Of a stretch of 64,000 nucleotides of DNA, positions 38,717 to 47,880 are shown piece by piece (positions within the stretch are counted from its first letter, which is position 1; each line of letters begins with the position of its first letter). A model generated the notes under the pieces. That model had not been told where the DNA came from, searched no databases, and saw nothing but the letters and a program-made list of their open reading frames with translations. Where the stretch lies: assembly GCF_003226555.1 (NCBI RefSeq), contig NZ_QKQS01000023.1:1307263-1371262 (forward strand), given 5' to 3'. A program made the position numbers and the translations under genes. The DNA is from Rhodopseudomonas palustris (lineage in GTDB: Bacteria; Pseudomonadota; Alphaproteobacteria; Rhizobiales; Xanthobacteraceae).

Positions 38717-38804
38717 CGGTCACTGCGTCCTGATCGTCATCGTCAACTGTCCGCCGTGGCGCCGCAGCATCGCGCCGATCCACGAAGAAGGATTGACTAG
38801 AATT

Positions 38805-38860
38805 ATTTTCTATCTATGTATCTTGCAAGCGCGGTGAATAGAAAATTATTCCTTCTATTC
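38805..38860. promoter_or_regulatory. Inverted repeats in the cysH-cysD divergent promoter region
   Basis: An A+T-rich patch in G+C-rich DNA. ATTTTCTAT (38805-38813) is inverted as ATAGAAAAT (38838-38846), and GAATAGAA (38836-38843) is inverted as TTCTATTC (38853-38860) with a 9-base spacer. Three TTCTAT half-sites in about 55 bases suggest an operator for a sulfur regulator controlling both directions. The regulator is not identified. Confidence 0.5.
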
Positions 38861-39001
38861 GCGGTGTCAGAAATAGAAATTCCATCTCCGTTTTGCGTGT
38901 TCCAGAGATGCCCGTTCTCTCCGGCTTCGGACGGCGTCTTCGAACCCGCAAGCCACGACCCGGCCCGGTGTCGATCGGGACCGCCAATTCGGGAGCTTGT
39001 C

Positions 39002-39871
39002 ATGACGCTCGCTGCGCGAGAAACCGCCGCTCTGGTTTCGGTCCCGGCCCCACCGCTGGAAGATCAGCTTCGCGCGATGGATCACCTCGACGCGCTGGAG
39101 GCGCAGAGCATCTACATTCTGCGCGAGGCGTTCGCGCGGCTGAAGAAGCTGGCGCTGCTGTGGTCGCTCGGAAAAGATTCCAACGTGATGATCTGGCTGG
39201 CGCGCAAAGCGTTCTTCGGCCGCGTCCCGTTTCCGGCGCTCCACGTTGATACCGGCAAGAAGTTTCCCGAGATGTACGCGTTCCGCGATACCTACGCGAA
39301 GGAATGGGATCTCGATCTGCGCGTCGACGATTGCCCGCCGATCGACAGCGTCGATCCGACGCTGCCGCCGGCCGCACGCTCCGCTGCGCGCAAAACTGAG
39401 GGCCTCAAGCTCGCGCTCGCCAAATACGGCTTCGACGGACTGATCGCCGGCATCCGCCGCGACGAGGAAGCGACGCGCGCCAAGGAGCGGGTGTTCTCGC
39501 CGCGCGGTACGGAAGGCGGATGGGACGTGCGCGACCAGCCGCCGGAGTTCTGGGATCAGTTCAACGCCTCGCCGCCGCCCGGCGCACATTTGCGCATTCA
39601 CCCGATCCTGCATTGGACCGAGGCCGACATCTGGGCCTACACCAAGCGCGAAGGTATCCCGATCATTCCGCTGTATCTGGCGCAGAATGGCAAGCGCTAT
39701 CGATCGCTCGGCGATCAGGACATCACTTTCCCGGTATCATCGAACGCCGCGTCGATCGATGAGATCCTGCTCGAACTCGAGACCACCAAGGTACCGGAGC
39801 GCGCCGGCCGCGCGCTCGACCACGAGACCGAGGACGCGTTCGAGCGGCTTCGCGTCGCCGGCTATCTGTGA
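39002..39871 (+). CDS. cysD: Sulfate adenylyltransferase subunit 2 CysD
   Basis: Catalytic ATP sulfurylase subunit of 289 residues; with CysN makes APS from sulfate and ATP. PP-loop-like motif LLWSLGKDSNVMIWLARKAF is near residue 55, followed by LHVDTGKKFPEMYAFRD and GIRRDEEATRAKERVFSPR. C-terminal end NAASIDEILLELETTKVPERAGR is usual in rhizobial CysD. ATG 39002 has GGGAG eight bases upstream; an upstream in-frame ATG would extend into the presumed operator region and is rejected. cysNC follows 21 bases after the stop. Confidence 0.94.
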   Translation: MTLAARETAALVSVPAPPLEDQLRAMDHLDALEAQSIYILREAFARLKKLALLWSLGKDSNVMIWLARKAFFGRVPFPALHVDTGKKFPEMYAFRDTYAKEWDLDLRVDDCPPIDSVDPTLPPAARSAARKTEGLKLALAKYGFDGLIAGIRRDEEATRAKERVFSPRGTEGGWDVRDQPPEFWDQFNASPPPGAHLRIHPILHWTEADIWAYTKREGIPIIPLYLAQNGKRYRSLGDQDITFPVSSNAASIDEILLELETTKVPERAGRALDHETEDAFERLRVAGYL

Positions 39872-39892
39872 TCCGCACCCGTGAGTGACGCC

Positions 39893-41803
39893 ATGACCAT
39901 CGCCGTTCCGCCCGCCTCGCTCGCCGCCGACGCCGTTCGTCCGCTGGTGCGTATCGTCATCGTCGGCCATGTCGACCACGGCAAGTCGACGCTGGTCGGC
40001 CGCCTGCTGCATGAAACCGGCTCGCTGCCCGAAGGCAAGCTGGAGATGCTGAAGGCGGTCAGCGCCCGGCGCGGCATGCCGTTCGAATGGTCGTTTCTGC
40101 TCGACGCGCTGCAGACCGAGCGCGATCAGGGCATCACCATCGATACCACCCAGATCCGTTTCCGCACCCGCTCACGCGACATCGTGCTGATCGACGCGCC
40201 CGGCCACGCCGAATTCCTGCGCAACATGATCACCGGAGCCTCGCAGGCAGACGGCGCGGTGCTGATCATCGACGCGCTCGAAGGCGTGCGCGATCAGACC
40301 CGGCGGCACGGCTATCTGCTGCAACTGCTCGGCATCAAGCAGGTCGCCGTCGTGGTCAACAAGATGGACCGGGTCGAGTTTTCGGCGGCACGCTTCCGCG
40401 ACATCAGCGACGAAATCACCGCGCATCTGACCTCGCTCGGCGTCACGCCGACCGCGGTGATTCCGATCTCGGCGCGCGACGGCGACGGCGTCGCCGCCCG
40501 CACCGAGAACATCGCCTGGTATCTCGGCCCCACCGTGGTCGAGGCGCTCGACGGCCTGACGCCAGCGCCGCCGCTCGACGCGCTGCCGCTGCGGCTCGCC
40601 GTGCAGGCGATCTACAAATTCGACGATCGCCGCATCGTCGCCGGCCGCATCGAGTCCGGGCATCTGCGGGCGGGCGACGATATCGTCATCATGCCGGCCG
40701 GCAAGATCGCCAAGATCAAGACCGTCGAAGGCTGGCCGGTGACGCCGCTCGCGGGTTCGTTCGGCGCCGGCCGTTCGGTCGGCATCACGCTCGACCGCGA
40801 ACTATTCGTCGAACGCGGCGACGTGATCGGCCATGCCGGCACCGCGCCGCGCGATACCCGCCGCCTGCGCGCGCGGATTTTCTGGCTGCACGATCAGCCG
40901 CTCACCGCCGGCGCTTCGGTGCTGGTGCGGCTCGGCACTCGCGAGACTCGCGCTAACGTCGTGGCGATCGAGAAGGCGGTCGACCCGGGCGATCTCGCCA
41001 GCGAGGCCGCGACCGAGATCAAGCGCAATCATGTCGGCGAGATCGACCTGTCGCTGTCGCAGCCGGTCGCGGCCGATCCGGCCGACGACAATCCGCGCAC
41101 CGGGCGGCTGGTGATCGAGATCAACGGCCGGATCGCCGGCGGTGGCTTGGTGCTCAGCGTCGACAGCGGCCAGCGCGCTGCAACCGCCGATATCGTGCCG
41201 GTCGAGTCCGCGCTGCAGCCGGGCGAGCGCGCCGCGCGCTATCGCCACGACGGCGCGGTGCTGTGGTTCACCGGGCTGCCGGGCTCCGGCAAGTCGACGC
41301 TGGCGCGCGCGCTGGAGCGGCGGCTGTTCGATCGCGGCGGCTCGCCGATCCTGCTCGACGGCGACACGTTGCGCGCCGGGCTGAACAGCGACCTCGGCTT
41401 TTCGCCGGCGGACCGTGCCGAGAACATCCGCCGCCTCGCCGAGATCGCCGCGCATCTGGCCGCCAACGGTCATGTCGCGATCGTGGCGGCGGTGTCGCCC
41501 GCGCTCGCCGACCGCGCCGCGGCGCGCCGCATCGCCGGCGACCGGTTCCGCGAGATCCACGTCGCGACCGCTGCCGAGGTCTGCGAGCAGCGCGACCCCA
41601 AGGGGCACTATGCCAAGGCGCGCGCCGGCGGCTTGCCGAACTTCACCGGGATCGGCAACGACTATCAGCCGCCGACCGCGAGTGAACTGGTGCTCGACAC
41701 CGCCGGTCTTTCGGTCGGCGAAGCCGTGGCGCAGGTTGAAACCATGCTGGCGCAGACCGGCGTGCTGATCGAAGACCTGGCCGACCTCGCGGCGCATATC
41801 TGA
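39893..41803 (+). CDS. cysNC: Bifunctional sulfate adenylyltransferase subunit 1 / APS kinase CysNC
   Basis: Fusion protein of 636 residues. The N-terminal GTPase (CysN) has [15 protein letters not shown] near residue 24, [12 protein letters not shown] near 105 and NKMD near 160, then EF-Tu-like barrels. From about 445 an APS kinase (CysC) follows, with P-loop [15 protein letters not shown] near 460 and [17 protein letters not shown]. CysN drives APS synthesis with GTP hydrolysis; the kinase domain would form PAPS. ATG 39893 is chosen; GTG 39881 is an equally possible start with no clear ribosome site. The cysH product appears to use APS, so the kinase may serve sulfation or supply an alternative substrate. 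Confidence 0.93.
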   Translation: MTIAVPPASLAADAVRPLVRIVIVGHVDHGKSTLVGRLLHETGSLPEGKLEMLKAVSARRGMPFEWSFLLDALQTERDQGITIDTTQIRFRTRSRDIVLIDAPGHAEFLRNMITGASQADGAVLIIDALEGVRDQTRRHGYLLQLLGIKQVAVVVNKMDRVEFSAARFRDISDEITAHLTSLGVTPTAVIPISARDGDGVAARTENIAWYLGPTVVEALDGLTPAPPLDALPLRLAVQAIYKFDDRRIVAGRIESGHLRAGDDIVIMPAGKIAKIKTVEGWPVTPLAGSFGAGRSVGITLDRELFVERGDVIGHAGTAPRDTRRLRARIFWLHDQPLTAGASVLVRLGTRETRANVVAIEKAVDPGDLASEAATEIKRNHVGEIDLSLSQPVAADPADDNPRTGRLVIEINGRIAGGGLVLSVDSGQRAATADIVPVESALQPGERAARYRHDGAVLWFTGLPGSGKSTLARALERRLFDRGGSPILLDGDTLRAGLNSDLGFSPADRAENIRRLAEIAAHLAANGHVAIVAAVSPALADRAAARRIAGDRFREIHVATAAEVCEQRDPKGHYAKARAGGLPNFTGIGNDYQPPTASELVLDTAGLSVGEAVAQVETMLAQTGVLIEDLADLAAHI

Positions 41804-41809
41804 GGCGGG

Positions 41810-43201
41810 CTACGGCCCCGCGACGAGCCGGTCGAGCGGAGCGGTCAAACGCCACCGCAGGCCGGATTCGAGGTAGCTGATTTCGACGTCGGCGCCGAGC
41901 GTAGCGCGGGGATTGCGGTCGATCATCACAGTGCCGAAGCCGGCACGGTTCGGCTCGCCGACCGGCGGGCCGCCTTGCTCTCGCCAAACCAGGTCGAGCT
42001 TGCGGCCATCCACCGCATCGCGGAGGTTGCAAGCGATCCGCACGGTGCCGTCGGCATTCGAAAGCGCGCCATATTTCGTCGCATTGGTGGTCAGCTCGTG
42101 GATCGCCAGCCCGATCGTTTCGGAGGCGACCGGGGAGAACAGCAACTCGCGCTCGCCCTCGATCAATACGCGGGTGCCGATCAGGTCGTTCACGGCGGCG
42201 AGCTGCGATTCGATCAATTCATCGATCGGTGTTCCTGACCAGTTGCGCTTGATCAGCAGGTCCTGGTTGCGGCTGAGCGCCTGCAGCCGCGCGCCGAGGC
42301 TTTCGGCGAAGCTGCGGTCCGCGGTGCGCATCACCATCGCCTGCACCACCGCCAGCATGTTCTTGGCGCGGTGATTGATCTCGCCCATCAGCATCTGGAT
42401 CTGCTGTTCGTGCTGGCGCTGCACCGTGATGTCGGTGTTGGTCCCGAACCAGCGCCACACCTGGCCGGTGTGGTCGCGTAGCGGCATCGCGCGCGACAGG
42501 AACCAGCGATACTCGCCGTCCTTGCCGCGCAGCGGGAAGGTGTCTTCCCACTGTTCGCCGGTGTCCCAGCTGTGCTTCAGGCGGCTGCTGACACGTTCGA
42601 AGTGGTCGGGATGATGCACCGTGGTCCAGCCCTCGCCCTGCATCTGCTCGAACGTGGTGCCGGTGTAGTCGAACCAGCGGTTATTGTACCAGATCACGGT
42701 GCCGTCGCGGCCGGCGATCCAGGCGAGCTGCGGGATCGAATTGGCAAGGGTCCGGAACTGATGTTCGCTGGCAATCAGTCGGTGGCGGATCTCCAAAGTC
42801 TCGGTGATGTCGTGGGCGATCTTCGAGGCGCCGACGATGCGGCCATGGGGATCGCGCAGCGGCGACACCGTCACCGCGACATGAATCCGGCGGCCGCTTT
42901 TGTGCAGCCGCTCTGTTTCGAACTTCGGCACCATCTCGCCGGCACGGATTCGCCGCAGGATATCGTCTTCTTCGTGCTGACGGTCTGAAGGAATCAGGAC
43001 GCGGATCGATCGTCCGATCATCTCGGCTGCGGTCCAGCCGAAGATGCGCTCGGCCGCCGGGTTCCAGCTCTGCACGGTTCCATCGACGTCCTTGGAAACG
43101 ATGGCATCGAACGAATGCTGGACAATCGCCGCGAAGTGATGGTCGCGATGCGCGATCGAGAGAGGCCGGGATTGGCGGTTCATTCTGGCGCGGAGTTCCA
43201 T
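41810..43201 (-). CDS. PAS-PAS sensor histidine kinase of the HWE family
   Basis: Soluble histidine kinase of 463 residues. Two PAS domains: residues 20-140 (FAAIVQHSFDAIVSKDVDG, WNPAAERIFGWTAAEMIG, with PAC motif ending HDITE) and 145-265 (FRTLANSIPQLAWIAGRDG, FDYTGTTFEQM). The HWE-type phosphoacceptor helix MGEINHRAKNMLAVVQAM has histidine near 272, followed by N-box HELTTNATKYGALS and the WxE element LVWREQGGPPV. No transmembrane segment and no receiver domain. ATG 43201 or 43183 are possible starts, neither with a good ribosome site. HWE kinases act in general-stress and light responses; target unknown. Confidence 0.88.
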   Translation of the reverse strand: MELRARMNRQSRPLSIAHRDHHFAAIVQHSFDAIVSKDVDGTVQSWNPAAERIFGWTAAEMIGRSIRVLIPSDRQHEEDDILRRIRAGEMVPKFETERLHKSGRRIHVAVTVSPLRDPHGRIVGASKIAHDITETLEIRHRLIASEHQFRTLANSIPQLAWIAGRDGTVIWYNNRWFDYTGTTFEQMQGEGWTTVHHPDHFERVSSRLKHSWDTGEQWEDTFPLRGKDGEYRWFLSRAMPLRDHTGQVWRWFGTNTDITVQRQHEQQIQMLMGEINHRAKNMLAVVQAMVMRTADRSFAESLGARLQALSRNQDLLIKRNWSGTPIDELIESQLAAVNDLIGTRVLIEGERELLFSPVASETIGLAIHELTTNATKYGALSNADGTVRIACNLRDAVDGRKLDLVWREQGGPPVGEPNRAGFGTVMIDRNPRATLGADVEISYLESGLRWRLTAPLDRLVAGP

Positions 43202-43312
43202 TGGTTCGGACGGTCTGCCACCAGATTCGGCGGTCAGCCCTCGCGCGCAATGAACACCAGTTGGCGGTCTCCCGCTACCTCATTTGTCATACGCCTCGCG
43301 TTGCTGCCAGAA

Positions 43313-44290
43313 CTAGCCGACCATCGCGGCCGGCTCGGCCAGGACGCAGCGCGCCATCCGGCCCGGGCCGAGTGCGACTTCGGGTGGCAGGCCGGCGGAG
43401 CAGCGCGGCTGGGCATGGGCGCAGCGCGGCGCGAACGAGCAGGACCGCGGCTTGGCGTCGAGCGACGGCGGCGCGCCGGGAATCGTCTCCAGCCGCGCGC
43501 CGCGCTTGGCGCCGTGTACCGTCGAGGCGAGCAGGCCCTGCGCGTAGGGATGCTGCGGCTCGCGCACGATGTCGCGCAACGAGCCCTGCTCGATGGTCTG
43601 TCCGGCATACATCACGGCGACTCGGTCGCAGATCTCGATCGCCACGCCGATGTCGTGGGTGACGAAGATCACCGACATGCCGAACTCGCGCTGCAACTCG
43701 CGGAGCAGCAGCAGGATCTGGATCTGCACGGTGGCGTCGAGCGCGGTGGTCGGTTCGTCGGCGAGCAGGATCTTCGGCTTGCAGGCCAGCGCCAGCGCGA
43801 TCATCGCGCGCTGCCGCATGCCGCCGCTCATCTCGTGCGGATAGGCGTCCAGCCGCCGCTTCGCCGACGGGATGCGGACCACTTCCAACATCTCCAGCGC
43901 GCGGGCCATCGCCTCGCGCTTGCTCTTGCCCTCGTGACGCATCACCGACTCGGCGATCTGATCGCCGATGGTGTAGACCGGATCGAGCGCCAGCGCCGGC
44001 TCCTGGAAGATCATCGACACGGTCTGGCCGCGGAAGGTCGACAGCGCCTCGTCGTCGAGCGCCAGCACGTCCTGTCCGGCGACCTGAATGCTGCCGGTGA
44101 TCGCGGTGCGCTTCTTCGGCAGCAGCCGCATCAGGGCGCGCAGCGTCACGCTCTTGCCCGAGCCGGATTCGCCGAGCAGGCCGAGCACCTCGCCCTGGCC
44201 GAGCGACAGGTTCAGATCATTGATGGCGTAGACCGTCCGCTCGCCGGTGAAGCGGACGTTGAGATCGCGGATGTCGACCAGGTTGCTCAT
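43313..44290 (-). CDS. Peptide/opine-type ABC transporter ATP-binding protein (DppD/OppD-like)
   Basis: ATPase of 325 residues. Walker A GLLGESGSGKSVTLRALMRLL is near residue 37, the signature MSGGMRQRAMIALALAC near 158 and Walker B ILLADEPTTALDATVQ near 175. The C-terminal oligopeptide-transporter cysteine region CSFAPRCAHAQPRCSAGLP is visible near 290. Last gene of the operon beginning with the binding protein at 50653; its start directly abuts the amidase stop. Confidence 0.91.
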   Translation of the reverse strand: MSNLVDIRDLNVRFTGERTVYAINDLNLSLGQGEVLGLLGESGSGKSVTLRALMRLLPKKRTAITGSIQVAGQDVLALDDEALSTFRGQTVSMIFQEPALALDPVYTIGDQIAESVMRHEGKSKREAMARALEMLEVVRIPSAKRRLDAYPHEMSGGMRQRAMIALALACKPKILLADEPTTALDATVQIQILLLLRELQREFGMSVIFVTHDIGVAIEICDRVAVMYAGQTIEQGSLRDIVREPQHPYAQGLLASTVHGAKRGARLETIPGAPPSLDAKPRSCSFAPRCAHAQPRCSAGLPPEVALGPGRMARCVLAEPAAMVG

Positions 44291-45703
44291 CTACAGCTCC
44301 GGACATTGTCGATGGAAGTCGGTGGCGCGCTGCCAGCCTGCGCCAATCTGCAGCAGCATCGCTTCGTCGAACGGGCGGCCGATCAGCTGCAGCCCGATCG
44401 GCAGGCCGGCATTCGAGAAGCCGCACGGCAGCGCCAGCGACGGCAGGCCGAGATAGTTGATCGGCCGGGTGAAGCGGGTCAGCCGCTGGATCACGGCCTC
44501 GGCGTTCAGGCTGTTGCCGACATCGCTCTCCGCAATGGTCGGCGCCGGCACCGGCGACACCGGCGCCAGTACCGCGTCGACGCCGGCCACCGCCGCCACG
44601 AACTCAGCGAGCGCCACGCCGCGCCACCGCATCGCTTCCAGATAGGTAACGGCCGGAATCGCCAGCGCATTCTGCAGCCGCATCAGCACCTGCGGGCCGT
44701 AGTCCTGCGGCCGCTCGCGCATCCATTGACCGTGGAAGCCGGCGGCTTCGACCGCGAGCACGAGCTGCGCCGCGGCGCTGAGCTGGCGCTGATCCGGCAA
44801 TTCCACCTCGACGACACGTGCGCCCTCGCGCACCAATGTGGCCTTGGTTTCGTCGAGCACGCGCGCGACCTCGGGGTCGAGATCGTCGACGTAGAACGAT
44901 TTCGGAATGCCGATGCTGACGCCCTGCAGCGACTGCTTCGTGGCGGCCAGATAGTCCGGCACCGGGCGGTGCGAGACGGTCGGGTCGGCCGGATCGGCGC
45001 CGGCCATCAAGCCGGTGATCAGCGCACAGTCTTCGGCGGTGCGCGCCAGCGGTCCGACGGTGTCGAGCGAATGCGACAGCGGCATCGCGCCGGCGCGGCT
45101 GACCAGGCCGACGGTGGTCTTCAGCCCGGTGACGCCGCAGAAATGCGCCGGCATCCGGATCGAACCGCCGGTGTCGGAGCCGAGCGCCGCAAAGGTCAGC
45201 CGCGCGGCGACCGCCGAGCCGGAGCCCGACGATGAGCCGCCGGTGATGTGGTCGAGCCCCCACGGATTACGCACCGCGCCGTAATGCGCGTTGTGGCCGG
45301 TCGGTCCATAGGCGAATTCCGCCATCTGCAGGCTGCCGAGCCGGACCTGGCCGGCGTCCTTCAGTCGCTCCAGCGCGGTCGAGGTGGTGGTGGCGACGAA
45401 GTCGCGGCGGATCTTGGAGCCGCAGGTCACCACGAAGCCGGTCTCGTAGTACATATCCTTGTGCGCCAGCGGCACGCCGTGCAGCGGGCCTTTGCGTTCA
45501 CCTTTCGCCAGTGCGGCGTCAGCCGCATCCGCTGCGGCGAGCGCGCTCTCAGGCTCGATCGCCATGAAGGCGTTGAGCTTCGGCTGCGCGCGCATGATGC
45601 GATCGAGGCAGGTCTGGGTGACTTCGCGCGACGACAGTTTCTTGGCCGCGATCGCCTCGGCGACTTCGGTCAGCGTCAGCAACGCCGGATCGCTTACGCT
45701 CAT
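44291..45703 (-). CDS. Amidase-signature hydrolase, AtzE-like
   Basis: Amidase of 470 residues with the Ser-cisSer-Lys triad: lysine in LAHKDMYYETG near 82, cis-serine and nucleophile in GGSSSGSGSAVAARLTFAALGSDTGGSIRMPA at about 158-182. The family hydrolyses small amides. Upstream and overlapped by four bases is a 64-residue AtzG-like protein, the obligate small partner of AtzE (1-carboxybiuret hydrolase), which argues for AtzE-like rather than GatA function. The operon also codes for an ABC importer of Dpp type, so the substrate is probably an imported amide, ureide or acyl amino acid. Cyanuric acid genes were not seen, so the natural substrate is open. Confidence 0.85.
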   Translation of the reverse strand: MSVSDPALLTLTEVAEAIAAKKLSSREVTQTCLDRIMRAQPKLNAFMAIEPESALAAADAADAALAKGERKGPLHGVPLAHKDMYYETGFVVTCGSKIRRDFVATTTSTALERLKDAGQVRLGSLQMAEFAYGPTGHNAHYGAVRNPWGLDHITGGSSSGSGSAVAARLTFAALGSDTGGSIRMPAHFCGVTGLKTTVGLVSRAGAMPLSHSLDTVGPLARTAEDCALITGLMAGADPADPTVSHRPVPDYLAATKQSLQGVSIGIPKSFYVDDLDPEVARVLDETKATLVREGARVVEVELPDQRQLSAAAQLVLAVEAAGFHGQWMRERPQDYGPQVLMRLQNALAIPAVTYLEAMRWRGVALAEFVAAVAGVDAVLAPVSPVPAPTIAESDVGNSLNAEAVIQRLTRFTRPINYLGLPSLALPCGFSNAGLPIGLQLIGRPFDEAMLLQIGAGWQRATDFHRQCPEL

Positions 45704-45894
45704 CGCGCGCCCTCGTTCTGCGCGACCATATAGGTGGACGGTTCGAGATCGAACGGCAGCGTGCCGGCGACCGGGGTGAAGCCGTCGAATGCCGGGCCGA
45801 TCGAATTGGCGATCCGCGCCGCCACCTCGTCGTCGACGGCAAGTCCGGCGATCGCCGCCATCGATTTGATCGTGGCGGGGTCGGGTTTGATCAT
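45700..45894 (-). CDS. AtzG-like small amidase partner (DUF4089)
   Basis: Protein of 64 residues with the pattern IKSMAAIAGLAVDDEVAARIANSIGPAFDG, similar to GatC/AtzG helices that wrap around the amidase. AtzG is needed for activity of AtzE in other proteobacteria. ATG 45894 has AAGGAGA nine bases upstream, which decides the start over longer frames. Stop overlaps the amidase start by four bases. Confidence 0.85.
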   Translation of the reverse strand: MIKPDPATIKSMAAIAGLAVDDEVAARIANSIGPAFDGFTPVAGTLPFDLEPSTYMVAQNEGAR

Positions 45895-45907
45895 TGCTGA
45901 TTTCTCC

Positions 45908-46966
45908 TTAGGCGGCGCGGCTGTGTCCCGAGCCGGGAATCGACATGAAGCACGCGGCCTGATGGCCGCTGTCGCCGATCGGCGACAGCTTTGGCTTGGC
46001 CTGCGAGCATAGCGCCTCCGCGAACGGACAGCGCGGATGAAACCGGCAGCCGGCCGGCGGATCAATCGGGTTCGGCGGATCGCCGGTGATCGGCGGAACC
46101 TCGGTGCGGCGGTCGGGATCGGACGACGGCATCGCCGCCAGCAGCGCCCGCGTATAGGGATGCGCAGGCTGATCCCACACGTCGTCGACCGGGCCGAGCT
46201 CGACGACTTCGCCGAGATACATCACCAGCACGCGGTCTGAGATGTAGCGCACCACGTTGAGATCGTGGCTGATGAAAAGATAGGTCAGGCCGAATTCGCG
46301 CTTCAGGTCGGCGAGCAGATTCAGCACCTGCGCCTCGACCGATTTGTCGAGCGCAGACACCGACTCGTCGAGGATCACCAGGCGCGGCGACAGCGCCAGC
46401 GCGCGGGCGATGTTGACGCGCTGGCGCTGGCCGCCGGACACTTCGTGCGGATAGCGATGCGCGAAGTTCTCGGGCCGCAGCCCGACCTTGCCGAGCAGTT
46501 CGCGCGCCAGCGCGCGGGCGCTGGCGTCGCTCATGCCGTGGACCTTCGGGCCGAACGCGATCGAGTCCTCGATCGTCAGCCGCGGATTGAGCGAGGCATA
46601 GCTGTCCTGAAACACCATCTGCATGCCGCGGCGCAGCTCGCGTAAGCTGAGCTCGCGCCCCACCTGCCGGGCGTCGAAAATGATCTCGCCTGCGGTCGTC
46701 GGCATCAGGTGCATCAACAGCCGCGCGGTGGTCGACTTGCCGCAGCCGGATTCGCCGACGATGCCGAGCGTCTCGCCCTTGGCGATCGAGAAGCTGACGT
46801 CGTCGACCGCCCGCACCGTCTTGGCGCCGCCGAACAGTCCGGTGCCGCGCACCGGGAAATGCTTGGTGAGACCGTTGACCTGCAGCAGCGGCTGGGCGGC
46901 GCCGCCGATGTCTTCGATCGGCTCGAATTTTTCGACTTCTGCGATTGCGGAAACGGCTTTGCTCAT
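45908..46966 (-). CDS. Peptide-type ABC transporter ATP-binding protein (DppF/OppF-like)
   Basis: ATPase of 352 residues. Walker A GIVGESGCGKSTTARLLMHL is near residue 70, the signature VSGGQRQRVNIARALAL near 175 and Walker B LVILDESVSALDKSVEAQ near 195. C-terminal CRFHPRCPFAEALC near 315 is the oligopeptide-transporter cysteine motif. Preceded by a gap of four bases after dppC-like stop and followed by atzG. Pairs with the DppD-like ATPase beyond the amidase genes, so the hydrolase genes sit inside the transporter operon. Confidence 0.91.
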   Translation of the reverse strand: MSKAVSAIAEVEKFEPIEDIGGAAQPLLQVNGLTKHFPVRGTGLFGGAKTVRAVDDVSFSIAKGETLGIVGESGCGKSTTARLLMHLMPTTAGEIIFDARQVGRELSLRELRRGMQMVFQDSYASLNPRLTIEDSIAFGPKVHGMSDASARALARELLGKVGLRPENFAHRYPHEVSGGQRQRVNIARALALSPRLVILDESVSALDKSVEAQVLNLLADLKREFGLTYLFISHDLNVVRYISDRVLVMYLGEVVELGPVDDVWDQPAHPYTRALLAAMPSSDPDRRTEVPPITGDPPNPIDPPAGCRFHPRCPFAEALCSQAKPKLSPIGDSGHQAACFMSIPGSGHSRAA

Positions 46967-46970
46967 CGCC

Positions 46971-47876
46971 TCAGTTCCTGATGTCCATGGCGCTGCGCAT
47001 CGAGTCGCTCAGCAGGTTGAAGCAGATCGACACCGCGAAGATCATCACGCCGGGCAGCGCCGCCACCCAGGGGTTGACGTAGATCGCGGTGCGCAGCGTG
47101 TTCAGCATCAAGCCCCATTCCGGCTCCGGCGGCTTGGTGCCGAGACCGAGGAACGACAGGCCGGCGGCCAGGATCATCGACACCGAGATCAGGCCGGTGG
47201 CGTAGACGAAGATCGGGCCGAGCACGTTGCCGAGCATGTGCACCCGCATGATGGTGAAGGCGCCGGCGCCGGAGGCGCGGGCGGCTTCGACGAAATCCAT
47301 GTTGCGGACGCTGGTGGTGACGCTTTCCGCGACGCGGGTGATCTGCGGCACGAACACCACGGTCAGCGATACGATCGAGTTGGTGATGCCGGCGCCGAGC
47401 GCGCCGGAGATCGCGATCGCCAGCAGCACCGACGGGAAGGCGTAGAACACGTCGATCGTCCGCATGATCGCGGTGTTGACCTTGCCGCCGACATAGCCGG
47501 CGATCAGGCCCAGCGAGGTGCCGATCATGAAAGCGAAAATCACCGGCAGCACGCCGATGAACAGCGACAGCCGGCCGCCATAGACCAGCCGGGCCAGCAT
47601 GTCGCGGCCGAGTTCGTCGCTGCCCAGCGGATAGTTGGCGGTGCCGATCGGTTTCAGCCGCCGGATCATCGAGCCCTGATACGGATCGGCGAGATGCAGC
47701 CACGGCGCCAGCACCGCGGCGAGCACGATCAGCAGCAGGATGATGCCGCAGGCGACCGCGATCTTATCGCGGATCAGGCGCCGGCCGACATTGGCCCAAT
47801 AGCCGCGGGCTTTACCGGCGGGTGCGGTCTGCGGCGCGGCGTCGGAAGCGGTCAAACTCATCGTCGGTGCTCCCAT
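46971..47876 (-). CDS. Peptide-type ABC transporter permease (DppC-like)
   Basis: Permease of 301 residues with N-terminal OppC-type segment (YWANVGRRLIRDKIAVACGIILLLIVLAAVLAPWL), HPLGSDELGRD-like YPLGSDELGRDMLARLVYGGRLSLFIG and the EAA loop EAARASGAGAFTIMRVHMLGNVLG. C-terminal SVSICFNLLSDSMRSAMDIRN is typical. Four bases separate it from the DppB-like gene upstream. Confidence 0.92.
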   Translation of the reverse strand: MGAPTMSLTASDAAPQTAPAGKARGYWANVGRRLIRDKIAVACGIILLLIVLAAVLAPWLHLADPYQGSMIRRLKPIGTANYPLGSDELGRDMLARLVYGGRLSLFIGVLPVIFAFMIGTSLGLIAGYVGGKVNTAIMRTIDVFYAFPSVLLAIAISGALGAGITNSIVSLTVVFVPQITRVAESVTTSVRNMDFVEAARASGAGAFTIMRVHMLGNVLGPIFVYATGLISVSMILAAGLSFLGLGTKPPEPEWGLMLNTLRTAIYVNPWVAALPGVMIFAVSICFNLLSDSMRSAMDIRN

Positions 47877-47880
47877 GACG

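Noticed and set aside
43115-45235. Plus-strand frame of 706 codons
   Set aside because: Antisense to the ABC ATPase and amidase genes, which have full catalytic motifs.
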